From NCBI GenBank assembly GCA_030066785.1, contig JASJAZ010000028.1, forward strand, positions 1 through 36,397: a stretch of 36,397 nucleotides of DNA, read 5' to 3'. Under the pieces are notes generated by a model, which saw nothing but the letters and a program-made list of their open reading frames with translations, had not been told where the DNA came from and did not search any database. Shown here one piece after another: positions 16,426-26,641 of the stretch. Positions within the stretch are counted from its first letter, which is position 1; the number at the start of each line of letters is the position of its first letter. Source of the DNA: Desulfobacterales bacterium. GTDB lineage: Bacteria > Desulfobacterota > Desulfobacteria > Desulfobacterales > JASJAZ01. The translations under genes were made by a program, and so were the position numbers.

Positions 16426-19290
16426 ATGCAATCCAATGTTATCAACATTCGAGGGGCCCGGCAGCATAACCTTAAAAACATCGACCTAACGCTGCCTCGT
16501 AATCGTTTCATTGTCATTACAGGTCTGTCCGGTTCCGGCAAATCATCGCTGGCTTTTGATACATTGTATGCCGAAGGACAGCGACGGTATGTTGAATCAT
16601 TGTCGACCTATGCCCGCCAATTTTTGGAACGGATGGATAAACCGGATGTTGATCTCATCGAAGGTTTATCGCCGGCAATCGCCATTGAGCAAAAAACCGC
16701 CAGCCACAATCCACGATCCACCGTCGGCACAGTAACCGAAATTTATGATTTCCTGCGCTTATTATTTGCCCGCATCGGTCTTGCCCATTGTTTTAAGTGC
16801 GGTCGCCCCATCACCGCTCAAACCATTGATCAAATGGTTGACCGTGTTTTGACCCTGCCCGAGGGAACTAAAATTATGATTCTCTCACCGGTACTGGCCG
16901 ATGCCGAAGGGGATTATACACGCATTCTTAAGCGATTGAAAAAGGATGGTTTTGCCCGCATTAAGGTGGCCGACACTATCATAGAGCTGGATCAGGCGGA
17001 GAATCTGGCGTTTCACCAAAAACCGGCCATTGATGTGGTCATCGACCGGCTGGTCATTAAAGCTAAATCTATGAACAGGCTGGCGGATTCGCTGGAATTG
17101 GCACTTTCCCTTTCTAATGGCTTGGCCAGTGTTGCGGTGCTGGGCGGCGAATCTCTTTTTTTCAATGAAACGTCTGCCTGTCATGCATGCGGCGTCAGTT
17201 ATGCTGAATTTTCTCCGGCCAATTTTTCATTTAACTCCCCTCAAGGTGCATGTCCGCATTGTGACGGATTGGGCGCCACAACCGAATTTGACCCCGACCT
17301 GATTATTCCCAATCCGGAATTGTCCCTGCGTGATGGCGCTGTAGCCGTTTGGGCCAATCGCAATTCCATGCACTTTGTCGAATATTTGGATGCACTCACC
17401 AAACACTACGGTACCGATATTTATACACCTTATAAAGAATTCCCTAAACGGTTTCAGCAAGCGCTGCTGTATGGTTCGGGAGAGGAAAAAATACCCTTTT
17501 ATTTTGAACGCGATAACCGGCGGATTACCTATTCGAAGCCTTTTGAGGGCATTATACCCAATCTGCAAAGACGCTATGTCGAAACCGATTCGATCCAGAA
17601 CCGAGAAGAAATTAAACGCTACCTGAATTTTAATACCTGTCCGGAATGCCAAGGCGCTAAGCTCAATCAGGCAAGCCGCTCAGTTACCGTTGGCGGGCAG
17701 ACCATTGCACAACTAGCTGCCCTTTCCATCGCACAGGCCCAAGACTTCTTCAAATCAATCGCCTTGGCAGGCAAAGATCGTTTGGTGGCTGACCGTATTT
17801 TAAAAGAAATTGTAGAACGCCTCGGTTTTCTTGATAATGTCGGCTTAAGCTATCTAACGCTGGACCGCTCAGCAGCCACCCTCTCAGGTGGTGAAAGCCA
17901 GAGGATTCGCCTGGCGACCCAGATTGGATCGAAACTAACCGGTGTTCTGTATGTTCTGGATGAACCCAGTATCGGGCTTCATCAACGCGATAATCACCGT
18001 CTGTTGCAAACCTTGCTGACCATGTGCAACTTGGGCAACACGGTGTTGATCGTCGAGCATGACGAAGAGACCATTCGCGCCTGCGACTACGTCGTAGATA
18101 TGGGGCCAGGCGCCGGTATGCATGGCGGTGAAGTCGTTTTTGCCGGTCGTCCCGACAACCTTATTAAACACCCCGACTCGTTGACGGGACAATATTTTTC
18201 CGGCCGCAAACAAATAACGGTTCCCCATCAACGGCGCGGCGGCAATGGACATCAAATATTAATTAGCGGTGCATCGCAAAACAATCTCAAGCAGATTGAT
18301 GTCACCTTTCCACTGGGCTGTTTTATCTGTGTTACCGGTGTTTCAGGTTCAGGCAAATCCACCCTGGTTTTAGAAACCCTGTATCGCGCCGTTGCCCAAC
18401 GGCTATACCAGGCAAGGATTCCGGCCGGTCGCTTAAAAGCCATTAAAGGATTGGAGCATATCGATAAAGCCATTAACATCGATCAGGCGCCGATCGGGAA
18501 AACGCCTCGATCTAATCCGGGCACCTACACAGGCGTCTTTACTTTCATCCGCGAGCTTTTTTCTAAAACACCTGAAGCGCGCATGCGCGGCTACAAACCC
18601 GGTCGCTTCAGCTTTAATGTCAAAGGCGGGCGCTGTGAAGCTTGCCAGGGTGACGGCATTATCAAAATCGAAATGCACTTTTTGCCAGATATTTATGTCA
18701 CGTGTGATGTCTGTCACGGGAAACGTTATAACCGTGAAACGTTGGAGGTAAAATACAAGGGCAAAACCATTGACGACGTTTTGAATATGACGGTCAATCA
18801 GAGCCTGAAATTTTTTCGCAATATTGCGATCGTGCAATCGAAACTGCAAACTTTGGTTGATGTGGGTCTGGGCTACATTCGTCTCGGACAACCCGCCACC
18901 ACGCTTTCCGGCGGTGAAGCCCAACGGGTGAAACTTTCCCGTGAGCTTAGCAAAAAAGGCTCCGGTAATACGATCTATGTACTTGATGAACCGACCACAG
19001 GCCTGCATGTGGATGATATTAAACAGCTGCTGAAGGTTCTCAACCGCCTGGTGGAATCCGGCAATACGGTTATCGTGATTGAACACAACATGGATGTGAT
19101 CAAATCGGCCGACCACGTTATCGATTTGGGGCCTGAAGGGGGTGATGCGGGCGGCGAAATCGTGGGCTATGGCACACCCGAGGAAATAAGCGCTAATAAA
19201 CGCTCGCACACCGGGCAATATTTGAAAAAGATACTATCTAAATCGATTTCTACAGCCCCATTTCACGCCGCTGGAAATTACAAAGGATAG
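16426..19290 (+). CDS. uvrA: excinuclease ABC subunit A
   Basis: UvrA is the damage-sensing ATPase of nucleotide excision repair and loads UvrB on DNA. The 954-residue protein opens with [14 protein letters not shown] and has Walker [15 protein letters not shown] (about 32-45). Zinc ligands include CFKCG and the CHACG...CPHCDGLG module, followed by CPECQGAKL. The first signature is [16 protein letters not shown]. The second half has [15 protein letters not shown], the zinc module [19 protein letters not shown] with CDVCHG, and [15 protein letters not shown] with [11 protein letters not shown]. The start at 16426 ([10 protein letters not shown]) has GAGG upstream; an earlier in-frame ATG adds 18 unlike-family residues. 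Its 3' end overlaps the convergent ABC ATPase gene by 13 bp. No LexA site was recognised. Confidence 0.97.
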   Translation: MQSNVINIRGARQHNLKNIDLTLPRNRFIVITGLSGSGKSSLAFDTLYAEGQRRYVESLSTYARQFLERMDKPDVDLIEGLSPAIAIEQKTASHNPRSTVGTVTEIYDFLRLLFARIGLAHCFKCGRPITAQTIDQMVDRVLTLPEGTKIMILSPVLADAEGDYTRILKRLKKDGFARIKVADTIIELDQAENLAFHQKPAIDVVIDRLVIKAKSMNRLADSLELALSLSNGLASVAVLGGESLFFNETSACHACGVSYAEFSPANFSFNSPQGACPHCDGLGATTEFDPDLIIPNPELSLRDGAVAVWANRNSMHFVEYLDALTKHYGTDIYTPYKEFPKRFQQALLYGSGEEKIPFYFERDNRRITYSKPFEGIIPNLQRRYVETDSIQNREEIKRYLNFNTCPECQGAKLNQASRSVTVGGQTIAQLAALSIAQAQDFFKSIALAGKDRLVADRILKEIVERLGFLDNVGLSYLTLDRSAATLSGGESQRIRLATQIGSKLTGVLYVLDEPSIGLHQRDNHRLLQTLLTMCNLGNTVLIVEHDEETIRACDYVVDMGPGAGMHGGEVVFAGRPDNLIKHPDSLTGQYFSGRKQITVPHQRRGGNGHQILISGASQNNLKQIDVTFPLGCFICVTGVSGSGKSTLVLETLYRAVAQRLYQARIPAGRLKAIKGLEHIDKAINIDQAPIGKTPRSNPGTYTGVFTFIRELFSKTPEARMRGYKPGRFSFNVKGGRCEACQGDGIIKIEMHFLPDIYVTCDVCHGKRYNRETLEVKYKGKTIDDVLNMTVNQSLKFFRNIAIVQSKLQTLVDVGLGYIRLGQPATTLSGGEAQRVKLSRELSKKGSGNTIYVLDEPTTGLHVDDIKQLLKVLNRLVESGNTVIVIEHNMDVIKSADHVIDLGPEGGDAGGEIVGYGTPEEISANKRSHTGQYLKKILSKSISTAPFHAAGNYKG

Positions 19291-20285
19291 TGGCAGGCCA
19301 CTTTATGCGCATTGTCGATATCGATTAAAGTTGGTTCAGTGGTAGGATCGGTACATATTTTGGGACGATCTCTGTCAATAAATACCGGACAGCGTGGGGC
19401 AAAGCGACATCCGGTTTCAGGACGTTCAAAATCATAAACACCCCAATCCCCACCTAAATCGGCGGAAGTTGCATTGGCCTCCAAGCTCTGTTTTTCAACC
19501 AGCGAGGACCATAGGATCTGGGTGTAGGGGTGTCGTGGATTGCTGGCAATCCGCTGGGCCAAACCCATTTCGACAATCTTGCCGAGGTACATGACGGCCA
19601 CTTTGTGACTAACCAATTCAACGATGCGCAAATCATGGGAAATAAAAATGTAAGAAAGTTTTAACTGCGCTTGCAGATCTTTGAATAAATTGACGACCTG
19701 GGCCTGGATGGAAACATCCAGGGCACTGGTAGGCTCATCAGCAATCAGAATACGGGGATTGACGGCTAAAGCACGCGCAATCCCCACCCGCCGTTTTTCA
19801 CCACCGGAAAGCTCATGGGGAAAATTGCTGAGCTTGCTTTCTTTTAAATTAACTTTTTCCAACAGATCCTGGGTGCGCAGTTTCACCTCCTTGGTGCTTT
19901 TCTTGCCGTGAACATTGATGGCTTCCTGCAAAATTGTTCGAATCCGCATTTTAGGATTGAGAGCGGCATCCAGGTCTTGAAAAATCATTTGCATCTCGCG
20001 TCGCATGGGTTGAAATTGGCGGGCCGACATTTTTGATATGACCTTGCCATCGTAAATGATCTCCCCGGCGGTTGGCGGAATTAGCCGTAAAATGGTTTTG
20101 CCTACCGTTGTTTTGCCACAACCGGATTCACCCACCAACCCCATGGTCTCATTTTCTTTTAAATAAAAGCTAATATCATCCACCGCCGTGATGACATCGC
20201 CTCGGCCCTGTATCGAGGACAAAAGACCTTTGCGCTGGCTGAAATGTTTTTTTAAGTTAACAACTTCAAGAATTGTTTGGCTCAT
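19278..20285 (-). CDS. oppF: peptide/nickel ABC importer ATPase, OppF/DppF type
   Basis: This is the second ATPase of a peptide/nickel-family (Opp/Dpp) importer. The 335-residue protein has Walker [19 protein letters not shown] (about 50-67), the [14 protein letters not shown]-loop, signature [16 protein letters not shown], Walker [14 protein letters not shown], and the H-loop FISHDLRIV. The C-terminal oligopeptide-ABC extension has the cysteine-bearing [11 protein letters not shown]...ICTDPT...VACHYPL, a motif with four Cys thought to hold an iron-sulfur cluster in some members. It is the last gene of the minus-strand block; its end overlaps the uvrA end by 13 bp. Substrate cannot be deduced. 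Confidence 0.93.
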   Translation of the reverse strand: MSQTILEVVNLKKHFSQRKGLLSSIQGRGDVITAVDDISFYLKENETMGLVGESGCGKTTVGKTILRLIPPTAGEIIYDGKVISKMSARQFQPMRREMQMIFQDLDAALNPKMRIRTILQEAINVHGKKSTKEVKLRTQDLLEKVNLKESKLSNFPHELSGGEKRRVGIARALAVNPRILIADEPTSALDVSIQAQVVNLFKDLQAQLKLSYIFISHDLRIVELVSHKVAVMYLGKIVEMGLAQRIASNPRHPYTQILWSSLVEKQSLEANATSADLGGDWGVYDFERPETGCRFAPRCPVFIDRDRPKICTDPTTEPTLIDIDNAHKVACHYPL

Positions 20286-20378
20286 ACAGCTACCGTTTCG
20301 CTAGCTCAAATCCTTACCGATACTGGCAGCGGGTGCCGATGCCCGTATCGATCGACTGTTTTTGGTATATCGCCCCAC

Positions 20379-21500
20379 CTAAGCCGCATAAAGCCAGCAT
20401 CGTATCTGATGCTGGTTGCCTGTTTGAAATAGTTGCGGCTCCACGGTTTGACATTTATCTTCAATTGCAGCATTGACGCGGTTGCAGCGTCGGTAAAAAC
20501 GGCATCCCCGGGGGATATTAATGGTGTCCAGTACATCGCCTTCAATGGCTTGCAGCGGTTTATTGCCCTTGACATGATCTTCGCTGGGAACTGATGCTAG
20601 TAATGCGCTCGTGTAAGGATGCAAAAATTCACGGTTGATCTGATCCTCAAATTTGGTTTCAACATCAGCCGATAAAATATCACGCGCCGAACCATATTCC
20701 AAAACGGTCCCGCCATACATCACTGCCACCCGATCGCATAAGCGCTTAATGACATCGATATCATGGCTAATCAACATCATCGTGATGCCCAGAACGGATT
20801 TGAGTTCGGCCATGAGATCTACAATTTTTGATTGAATCGTGGCATCCAGACCTGTTGTGGGCTCATCCGCAATCAAAAGGGCCGGTTCCGACGCCAGCGC
20901 CATTGCAATCATGGCGCGCTGACACATACCGCCCGACAGCCCATAGGGATAGTTGTTGAAACGCAGGCGGGCTGAATCGATTTTAACCTGTTCCAGCCAG
21001 TATAAAGCTTTTTCCTTGGCTTCCCGGCGATTTTTGATCGGCGTATTCAAGCGCACGGCCTCGCTAATTTGCCGCCCAATGGTAATAAATGGATTCATGG
21101 AGGCTTTGGGATCCTGAAAAATCATGGCGATTTCTTTACCCCGAATTTTTTTCATTACCCGGTCGGTATGCCGGTGCCACTCTTTGGCTTTTTTTTTGAC
21201 CGCCATAATGCGGTGGTCTTGTTTGCTTAATTTTACGTACTCGTTGATATCCTGCAGCAAGTTTTTTTGGATCCCGTTGGTTTTAAAGCCGATTTTGCCC
21301 GCAATGACACCTGGTTCCGCCCCAATCAATCCCATTATCGATAATGCGGTGATGCTTTTACCGCTGCCGCTTTCACCCACAATACCCAAGGTCTCGCCGG
21401 CCGCGATTTGCAGACTGACACCATCAACCGAGCGAATAAAAGCCTGCTTGCTCTTAGAATAAAAATAGGTATGCAGATCCTCAATCTTTAAAATACTCAA
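20379..21500 (-). CDS. oppD: peptide/nickel ABC importer ATPase, OppD/DppD type
   Basis: First ATPase of the importer, 373 residues. Walker A is GIVGESGSGKSITALSIMGL (about 35-54), the Q-loop IAMIFQDPKASMNPF is around 125-140, the signature is variant (LSGGMCQRAMIAMALA, with Met after GG), Walker B is LLIADEPTTGLDATIQ, and the H-loop is LISHDIDVI. An insert of about 50 basic residues (about 65-120) lies between Walker A and the Q-loop, longer than usual for this family. The C-terminal PRGCRFYRRCNRV...CQTVEP segment matches the oligopeptide-ABC Cys motif. Its ATG overlaps the stop of the upstream permease gene by four bases. Confidence 0.92.
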   Translation of the reverse strand: MSILKIEDLHTYFYSKSKQAFIRSVDGVSLQIAAGETLGIVGESGSGKSITALSIMGLIGAEPGVIAGKIGFKTNGIQKNLLQDINEYVKLSKQDHRIMAVKKKAKEWHRHTDRVMKKIRGKEIAMIFQDPKASMNPFITIGRQISEAVRLNTPIKNRREAKEKALYWLEQVKIDSARLRFNNYPYGLSGGMCQRAMIAMALASEPALLIADEPTTGLDATIQSKIVDLMAELKSVLGITMMLISHDIDVIKRLCDRVAVMYGGTVLEYGSARDILSADVETKFEDQINREFLHPYTSALLASVPSEDHVKGNKPLQAIEGDVLDTINIPRGCRFYRRCNRVNAAIEDKCQTVEPQLFQTGNQHQIRCWLYAA

Positions 21501-22417
21501 ATTGCTTGCCCGTTCCTTCGTCTCTCAAGAATGTTGTTGAGTCCATCACCTAACAGATGAAAACCGAGAATAGTGAGCAAAATTGCCAAAGCAGGTGCCG
21601 AAGAAAGCCATAATTTGCCTTTCAGCAAATAATTAGCGCCCGACTGCACCATGTTGCCCCAAGACGGTGTTGGCTCCTGAACGCCAAAACCCAGATAGCT
21701 TAAACTGGTTTCCATCAATATGGCTTCCGCCATTCCCAAGGTGGCCTGAATGATCAAAATCGTCCGACAATTAAACCATAAAATGTGTTTGAAAATAATC
21801 ACATTGTCGCGCAGGCCGATCGCTGTGGCGGCTTCAATAAAATTTTGCTGTTTTAGTAACAAAATCCGACCTTTTATCAGGGAAGTAACCACCGGTACAT
21901 TGGTAATTCCGACCACGACCATAATATAGTAAATATCTGGCTTGAAGGCGGCGATCATTAGAAGAATCAACACCAGGCGCGGAAAGGAATCGACCAGATT
22001 GGAGCCATAGGTAATAATGGTATCGAAACGCCCCCCCCAGTATCCGGCTAAAACCCCGAATAGCGTTCCGAAAATTAAGGCGATGGAAATGGCCAGTAAT
22101 CCCGGTAGGAAATAGGCTTGAATCCCAACGATCAAACGCGTGAGGATATCGCGGCCAAGAAAATCAGTTCCAAGCAGATGCCCGCCTTCACCGGGTAAGC
22201 CCATCATTAATTCCAGATCGATTTCCTGCGGATCATACGGCAGCCAGTTAAATGTCCCGAGGATATAGGAAACAATCACGGCAACTACGATTACCAGCCC
22301 ATAGCTCACATATACGAGATCAAGCTTATCCGTTTTTTTCCAAAAGGAAATATCGGAAAATTCACCGATGTCCGTATGTTGCTGTTGATAATGCTTCATC
22401 ATCACAATCCGATCCAT
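21497..22417 (-). CDS. oppC: peptide/nickel ABC importer permease, OppC/DppC type
   Basis: Inner-membrane permease of the importer, 306 residues from the chosen start. One N-terminal helix (VSYGLVIVVAVIVSYILG) is followed by the family motif HLLGTDFLGRDILTRLIVGIQ, then five more helices and the EAA loop EAATAIGLRDNVIIFKHILWFN. It ends with PSWGNMVQSGANYLL and LGDGLNNILERR, typical of OppC. The ATG at 22417 lies just after the preceding permease stop (22422). Later ATGs at 22402 and 22399 are alternatives; an earlier frame start inside the other permease is rejected. Its stop overlaps the next ATPase gene start. Confidence 0.92.
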   Translation of the reverse strand: MDRIVMMKHYQQQHTDIGEFSDISFWKKTDKLDLVYVSYGLVIVVAVIVSYILGTFNWLPYDPQEIDLELMMGLPGEGGHLLGTDFLGRDILTRLIVGIQAYFLPGLLAISIALIFGTLFGVLAGYWGGRFDTIITYGSNLVDSFPRLVLILLMIAAFKPDIYYIMVVVGITNVPVVTSLIKGRILLLKQQNFIEAATAIGLRDNVIIFKHILWFNCRTILIIQATLGMAEAILMETSLSYLGFGVQEPTPSWGNMVQSGANYLLKGKLWLSSAPALAILLTILGFHLLGDGLNNILERRRNGQAI

Positions 22418-22421
22418 ACCA

Positions 22422-23381
22422 TTACGTTCGGGAAGCACGTGGATTAACCACGATGGAAACCACGCGCTGCAGCAGACTACCGCAGCGAACAATGAGGGCG
22501 GCCATAATAGCAATTCCCATAATCACAGGGTAGTCTCTGTCCTGCGCGGCCTGCCAAGCCATACGCCCCATGCCGGGCCAATTAAAGACCTGCTCCACAA
22601 CGACTGCACCACCGAGTATAAATGGAATTTTAGCTGCAATGATTTCGGTGACGGGCAGTAAAAATCCTTCTTTGAAGGCATGCTTCCATATGGAGGCGCC
22701 CTTGGCGCGGGCAATGCGGATATAATCCTCGGCAAGTACCCGCCCCATTTCTTCCCGCAGGTAGCGCACGATTTCACTGAGCGTTCCATTGCCGATCCCC
22801 AGGACAAAAATCGGCAACAGAAAATAAAGCCAACTTAATTTTTGATTGTTGGAAAAACCGAAAATAATCGGAAAGAGGTTAAATTTATGCAGGAATATAT
22901 AGATAACGACGTAGCCTAGCCAAAAAACCGGCAATGCGGAAATGATGTAAGCAAACATCGTAAATGGCCAGTTAAGCATCGTCATGCCGCGTCTGGCCGA
23001 AGAAAGGGCCACGGGCACGGCCACCAACAATGTCACCAGCATGGAACCGATGGTTAAGTAAAGGGTGTTGATACCAACCCGCACAATTTCATTCAGAACA
23101 GGAAGTCCCGTGCGCAGGGAGGCGCCGAAATCGCCCTGCAGTAAGTGGGTTAACCAGATCAGATACTGCTGGAAGGCACTGAAAGTTTGAAGCGCATCTG
23201 AGGTTTTCGGCTGTGATGGGCCGGTGGCCTGCTGGGTGGCAATCAGCTGGGAAAATGGATCACCCGGCGATAAATACAGAACGATAAATACAACTAGGCT
23301 GACACCCAGCAGCAGCAGCGCGGTGATAATGAGTTCCCGGGCCAGAAGAAGAGCAACAGGCCTAATCGCAGAAAGTTTCAT
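22422..23381 (-). CDS. oppB: peptide/nickel ABC importer permease, OppB/DppB type
   Basis: The 319-residue inner-membrane permease has an N-terminal helix (LARELIITALLLLGVSLVVFIVLYLSPGDP, about 14-43; PGDP is typical), a middle periplasmic loop and then five helices. The motif GNGTLSEIVRYLREEMGRVL is followed by the EAA-type loop DYIRIARAKGASIWKHAFKEG, and the family end VEQVFNWPGMGRMAWQAAQDRDYPVIMG. Length fits OppB. It pairs with the following OppC-type permease to form the channel. It lies 57 bp after the binding-protein gene. Confidence 0.93.
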   Translation of the reverse strand: MKLSAIRPVALLLARELIITALLLLGVSLVVFIVLYLSPGDPFSQLIATQQATGPSQPKTSDALQTFSAFQQYLIWLTHLLQGDFGASLRTGLPVLNEIVRVGINTLYLTIGSMLVTLLVAVPVALSSARRGMTMLNWPFTMFAYIISALPVFWLGYVVIYIFLHKFNLFPIIFGFSNNQKLSWLYFLLPIFVLGIGNGTLSEIVRYLREEMGRVLAEDYIRIARAKGASIWKHAFKEGFLLPVTEIIAAKIPFILGGAVVVEQVFNWPGMGRMAWQAAQDRDYPVIMGIAIMAALIVRCGSLLQRVVSIVVNPRASRT

Positions 23382-23438
23382 TTATCAAAGGACCTCAGCC
23401 TCAGCACAGGAAATCATTGGTTTCCAATTCACACCGAT

Positions 23439-25055
23439 TTAGCGCTGATCTTCTTCTGGAATAAACCATTCATCGGCAAAGGAGAAAAATTTGTAAGGAT
23501 GAATGGCCACATGTCGCAATTTTTTATGGTAGGCCGCATAATTGGTCAAGGTCCATAAGAAAGTATACGGATTTTCTTCGGATAGCATGGCATGCAGCCG
23601 GCGGTAAATCGTACGCCGTTTTTCATGATCCAGCGTTAGTTTACTTTCTACGATGAGACTATCCACCTCTGGGTTGGAATAGGCACCGAAATTATTTTTC
23701 CAAGCGCCGATTTCCGATGAATGAAACAAGGAAGAAATATCCGCGGAATCGTCAAACACCCAGGAGGCAAAAATAATGTCAAAATCGTGCTTAAGAAAAA
23801 TATCTTCTTTCCAGGCCAGCCATTCTTTGAACTCAACTTTGATATCGACACCTACTTTGCGCAGGCTGTTTTTAAAAGCCAACACCACCCGCTTGACGGC
23901 TTCGCTTTCCTTTTCAATGGGCACCTTCAGAACCAGTGACAGTTTTTCACCATTTCTTTCCATGATGCCGTCTGACCCCTGTCTGAAACCGGCAGCTTCC
24001 AGCATTTGTTTGGCTTTTTGGGGATCAAACGGTAATGGCTGAACATCCAGGTTATAGGCCCAACTTCCGGGGGCAAAGGGTCCGGATATAATGGTTCCCT
24101 GACCGCCGAAAAATGAGTCCAACAAAGCCTGGCGGTTAACCGCACATGTAAACGCCTTGCGGACCTGCTTATCAGCCAACATTTCATTGCGCAGATTGTA
24201 TCCGAAAAATGAATAGGATAGTGCATTATATGGTTCCAGTACATACCGTTTGTCGCCCTGTATTTCGGGGATATCGCGTGGATTGACCAAAACAATCATA
24301 TCAATGGCGTTGAACATGAGTGCTTGGGTCATAATATTCTGGTCGGCAAACGGTTTGGCCACCAATTTGTCAATATGCGGCCGCCCCTTGTAAAAATCTT
24401 CATTGGCAACCAAGATGATCTCCCGTTCGGATGTAATTTTTTTAATCTGATACGGGCCGGTTCCAATCGGATGCTGGACAAAAGGATCTTCGCGGGTCAA
24501 GTAAAGCGGGTTCTCCGGTCCATGCTGCGGAATTACTTTAAAACTAAACTTTCCCAATGCGTTGAGAATCGGGCGCTTCAGGGTAAATTGAACCGTATAT
24601 TGGTCCACCATGGTGGCGCTTTCGATAAATTCGTAACGCACCTTCAGCGGTGTTATGGTTTTGGGATGCATCATAATATTGTATGTAAAGATAACATCCT
24701 CGGCTGTAAACGGTTTGGGCGGGGCACCAGCTTTAGCGTGCCATTTCGCGTCTTTGCGCAGAAAAAAGGTGTAAATCCGTCCTTCCTCGCTAATCTCCCA
24801 ACGTTCAGCCAAATCCGGTACAATTTCCTGACGTTCATTAATGCCGGTTAATCCGGTAAAAATCAGCTCGGTAATCCGCAAAGCGATCATGTCATTACTC
24901 GTTATTGGATCTAAGGTCGCCGGCCGGCCATACTCACCGTAGTTCAGCATACCGCCATTCGGGCGTCCGTCCCTTTTTAGCTTGGCAATGGCTGGCGCAA
25001 TCAATATGAGGGACATAATGAGTACCAAGCATGTCACCTGTGTTAGTTTTTTCAT
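23439..25055 (-). CDS. extracellular solute-binding protein, family 5
   Basis: This periplasmic binding protein delivers substrate to the adjacent importer. The 538-residue product starts with a Sec signal (1-29, ending APAIA before KLKRDGR). The SBP_bac_5 pattern follows: LDPITSNDMIALRITELIFTGL, DLAERWEISEEGRIYTFFLRKDAKWHA, FTAEDVIFTYNIMM, GTGPYQI and VRKAFTCAVNRQALLDSFFGG. No lipobox is present, so it should be free in the periplasm. The start at 25055 is chosen because GAGGAGG lies just upstream; a longer frame has no such signal. Peptides, nickel or other cargo cannot be told apart from sequence alone. It heads the transporter genes. Confidence 0.93.
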   Translation of the reverse strand: MKKLTQVTCLVLIMSLILIAPAIAKLKRDGRPNGGMLNYGEYGRPATLDPITSNDMIALRITELIFTGLTGINERQEIVPDLAERWEISEEGRIYTFFLRKDAKWHAKAGAPPKPFTAEDVIFTYNIMMHPKTITPLKVRYEFIESATMVDQYTVQFTLKRPILNALGKFSFKVIPQHGPENPLYLTREDPFVQHPIGTGPYQIKKITSEREIILVANEDFYKGRPHIDKLVAKPFADQNIMTQALMFNAIDMIVLVNPRDIPEIQGDKRYVLEPYNALSYSFFGYNLRNEMLADKQVRKAFTCAVNRQALLDSFFGGQGTIISGPFAPGSWAYNLDVQPLPFDPQKAKQMLEAAGFRQGSDGIMERNGEKLSLVLKVPIEKESEAVKRVVLAFKNSLRKVGVDIKVEFKEWLAWKEDIFLKHDFDIIFASWVFDDSADISSLFHSSEIGAWKNNFGAYSNPEVDSLIVESKLTLDHEKRRTIYRRLHAMLSEENPYTFLWTLTNYAAYHKKLRHVAIHPYKFFSFADEWFIPEEDQR

Positions 25056-25134
25056 AACCGCCTCCTCGAACTTAATTTTTAAATTTAAACACACTCTGAC
25101 AATTTCCGTGAGAGTGGGTCGTGTTTCATGGTGG

Positions 25135-26631
25135 TTAGTTGATTTTGACATCGCCGGCGCTTTTTTGTTCCATGGAATAGATACCCTGCATGGCATCTTG
25201 AATCTGACGCACGGCCGGGAACTGTTTACTGATCTCAAAGTATATTTCGAGTGCTTCCGCAAATTGAACCGTTCGATAATAAGCTTGGGCTAAATCAATC
25301 AACATTAAAGGCGAATTGAACTCAATTTTGCTCTTATTGCTTTTATCCCGGGCTGTTTCCATGTAAGCCACGGCCCGCTTATTGTCATTTGAATTCAGAT
25401 AATATTTTCCCAGTGCATAATTGAGCGGCGCAAAACGTTTGCCTTGACCAGCTTTGGCCACTAATGCGGCACGGGTGACAAATTCGTTGCACGCCATATT
25501 CTGTTGGGCGCAGGTAAATAAGACGTCGGCCAGTATGTCGGGTGAGTTGTTTGCAGCTGCTTGCAAAAGGGCCTCTTCGGCTTTGACCTGCAAGCCTTGA
25601 CGATAATCAAGGCTTGCCAGCCTGATTTGCGCTTTGGATTTAAACACCGCCGGCGCTTGGGGCGAGGCCAAAAACATGCCGGTTAACATACGGGATTGAT
25701 TGTAATCTCCCACCAGCGCCAGCGCTTCACCCAGGTAATATTGAGCCGCCGGATATGATGGGGCCTGTGTCGGGATATTTTTAAAATGGGCGATGCTAGC
25801 GCGGCCTAATAGAAACGACAAATTGCCTAATAAGGCTGCATCATAAAATCGTACGGACTTATTCTGGCCAAAGATTTCTTCAAATGAAAACGCTTTTAGA
25901 TCAGATTTTTGAAGCAGTTGCATACCTTTTTCGATTTGACCGGTATTGGCGTAAACCTCAATGGCATTGGTAACGATTCGAAAAGACGCACGTTTGCCGG
26001 CCGAATGAAACCGCGTCAAGGCCTGATCGATCATTTGGGAAGCATCGCCGCGTTGCTGGCGGCTAAAAATAGCGGCTAATTCCGCTAATACTTCCACCAG
26101 ATTGGTATCAGCCCCTTGCCAGATCTTTTCAGCCCGCGTCGTGTCACCCTGCACAAAATAGCACTGACCTTGTAATAGCTTGGCTAATTCGTTTAAAGCC
26201 TGTTCCGGAAATTCGGCAGCTAAGAAACGTTCCAAGGCTTTTTGGGCCTCAACCGGCCGGCCCATTTGCAGCAAAATATCGGCCATATAGTAATCAACCG
26301 CTTGACTGCGGTTTTTAGCTGTGACCTTGCTCAAACGTTTAAGATAATCGGCGTTGACCATCAAAGATGATCGGTACAATTCCCGGTACAGCACAGCCGT
26401 CTTTAGATAAACTAACCCTAAGGTTAGCGCCGCAACATCTTTTTGCATACCGCTGATGGTCGCCATCTTTGGCTGCAATATATCGGCTGCGCTCTGGTAA
26501 CGATTCTTTTTCAATTGACGTGTGGCCTGTTTGAGCGGATCGGCCGTCTTACCTATGGCTGAAGCCGTAAAACCGCCCCAGACAACCAGCAGAACGGTCA
26601 TAACCCTAAAGTATTTGATGCACTGACGCAT
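25135..26631 (-). CDS. secreted TPR-repeat protein
   Basis: The 498-residue product has a Sec signal (1-26, ending ASAIG) and is otherwise helical with several TPR-like pairs. Examples are YQSAADILQPKMATISG, GRPVEAQKALERFLA, GDTTRAEKIWQGA, GQIEKGMQLLQKS, GDYNQSRMLTGMFL, NSNDNKRAVAYMETA and VQFAEALEIYFEISKQFP. TPR arrays bind partner proteins. It has no lipobox and no C-terminal membrane helix. It starts 10 bp after the TolB-like gene and is followed 79 bp later by the binding-protein gene, which suggests one transcript. I do not recognise a named family. Confidence 0.75.
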   Translation of the reverse strand: MRQCIKYFRVMTVLLVVWGGFTASAIGKTADPLKQATRQLKKNRYQSAADILQPKMATISGMQKDVAALTLGLVYLKTAVLYRELYRSSLMVNADYLKRLSKVTAKNRSQAVDYYMADILLQMGRPVEAQKALERFLAAEFPEQALNELAKLLQGQCYFVQGDTTRAEKIWQGADTNLVEVLAELAAIFSRQQRGDASQMIDQALTRFHSAGKRASFRIVTNAIEVYANTGQIEKGMQLLQKSDLKAFSFEEIFGQNKSVRFYDAALLGNLSFLLGRASIAHFKNIPTQAPSYPAAQYYLGEALALVGDYNQSRMLTGMFLASPQAPAVFKSKAQIRLASLDYRQGLQVKAEEALLQAAANNSPDILADVLFTCAQQNMACNEFVTRAALVAKAGQGKRFAPLNYALGKYYLNSNDNKRAVAYMETARDKSNKSKIEFNSPLMLIDLAQAYYRTVQFAEALEIYFEISKQFPAVRQIQDAMQGIYSMEQKSAGDVKIN

Positions 26632-26641
26632 TCAATTGATC

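Noticed and set aside
18433-19218. 261-codon frame antisense to uvrA
   Set aside because: It is a shadow of the strongly conserved uvrA coding sequence, with no own ribosome-binding site.
20319-20351. Inverted repeat CGATAC...GTATCG between the two ATPase genes
   Set aside because: Short stem with no T-run; too weak to call a terminator or a REP-like element from one copy.
22418-22513. Longer N-terminus for the OppC-type permease
   Set aside because: It would overlap the OppB-type coding region by about 90 bases and adds a Trp/Cys-rich segment not seen in the family.
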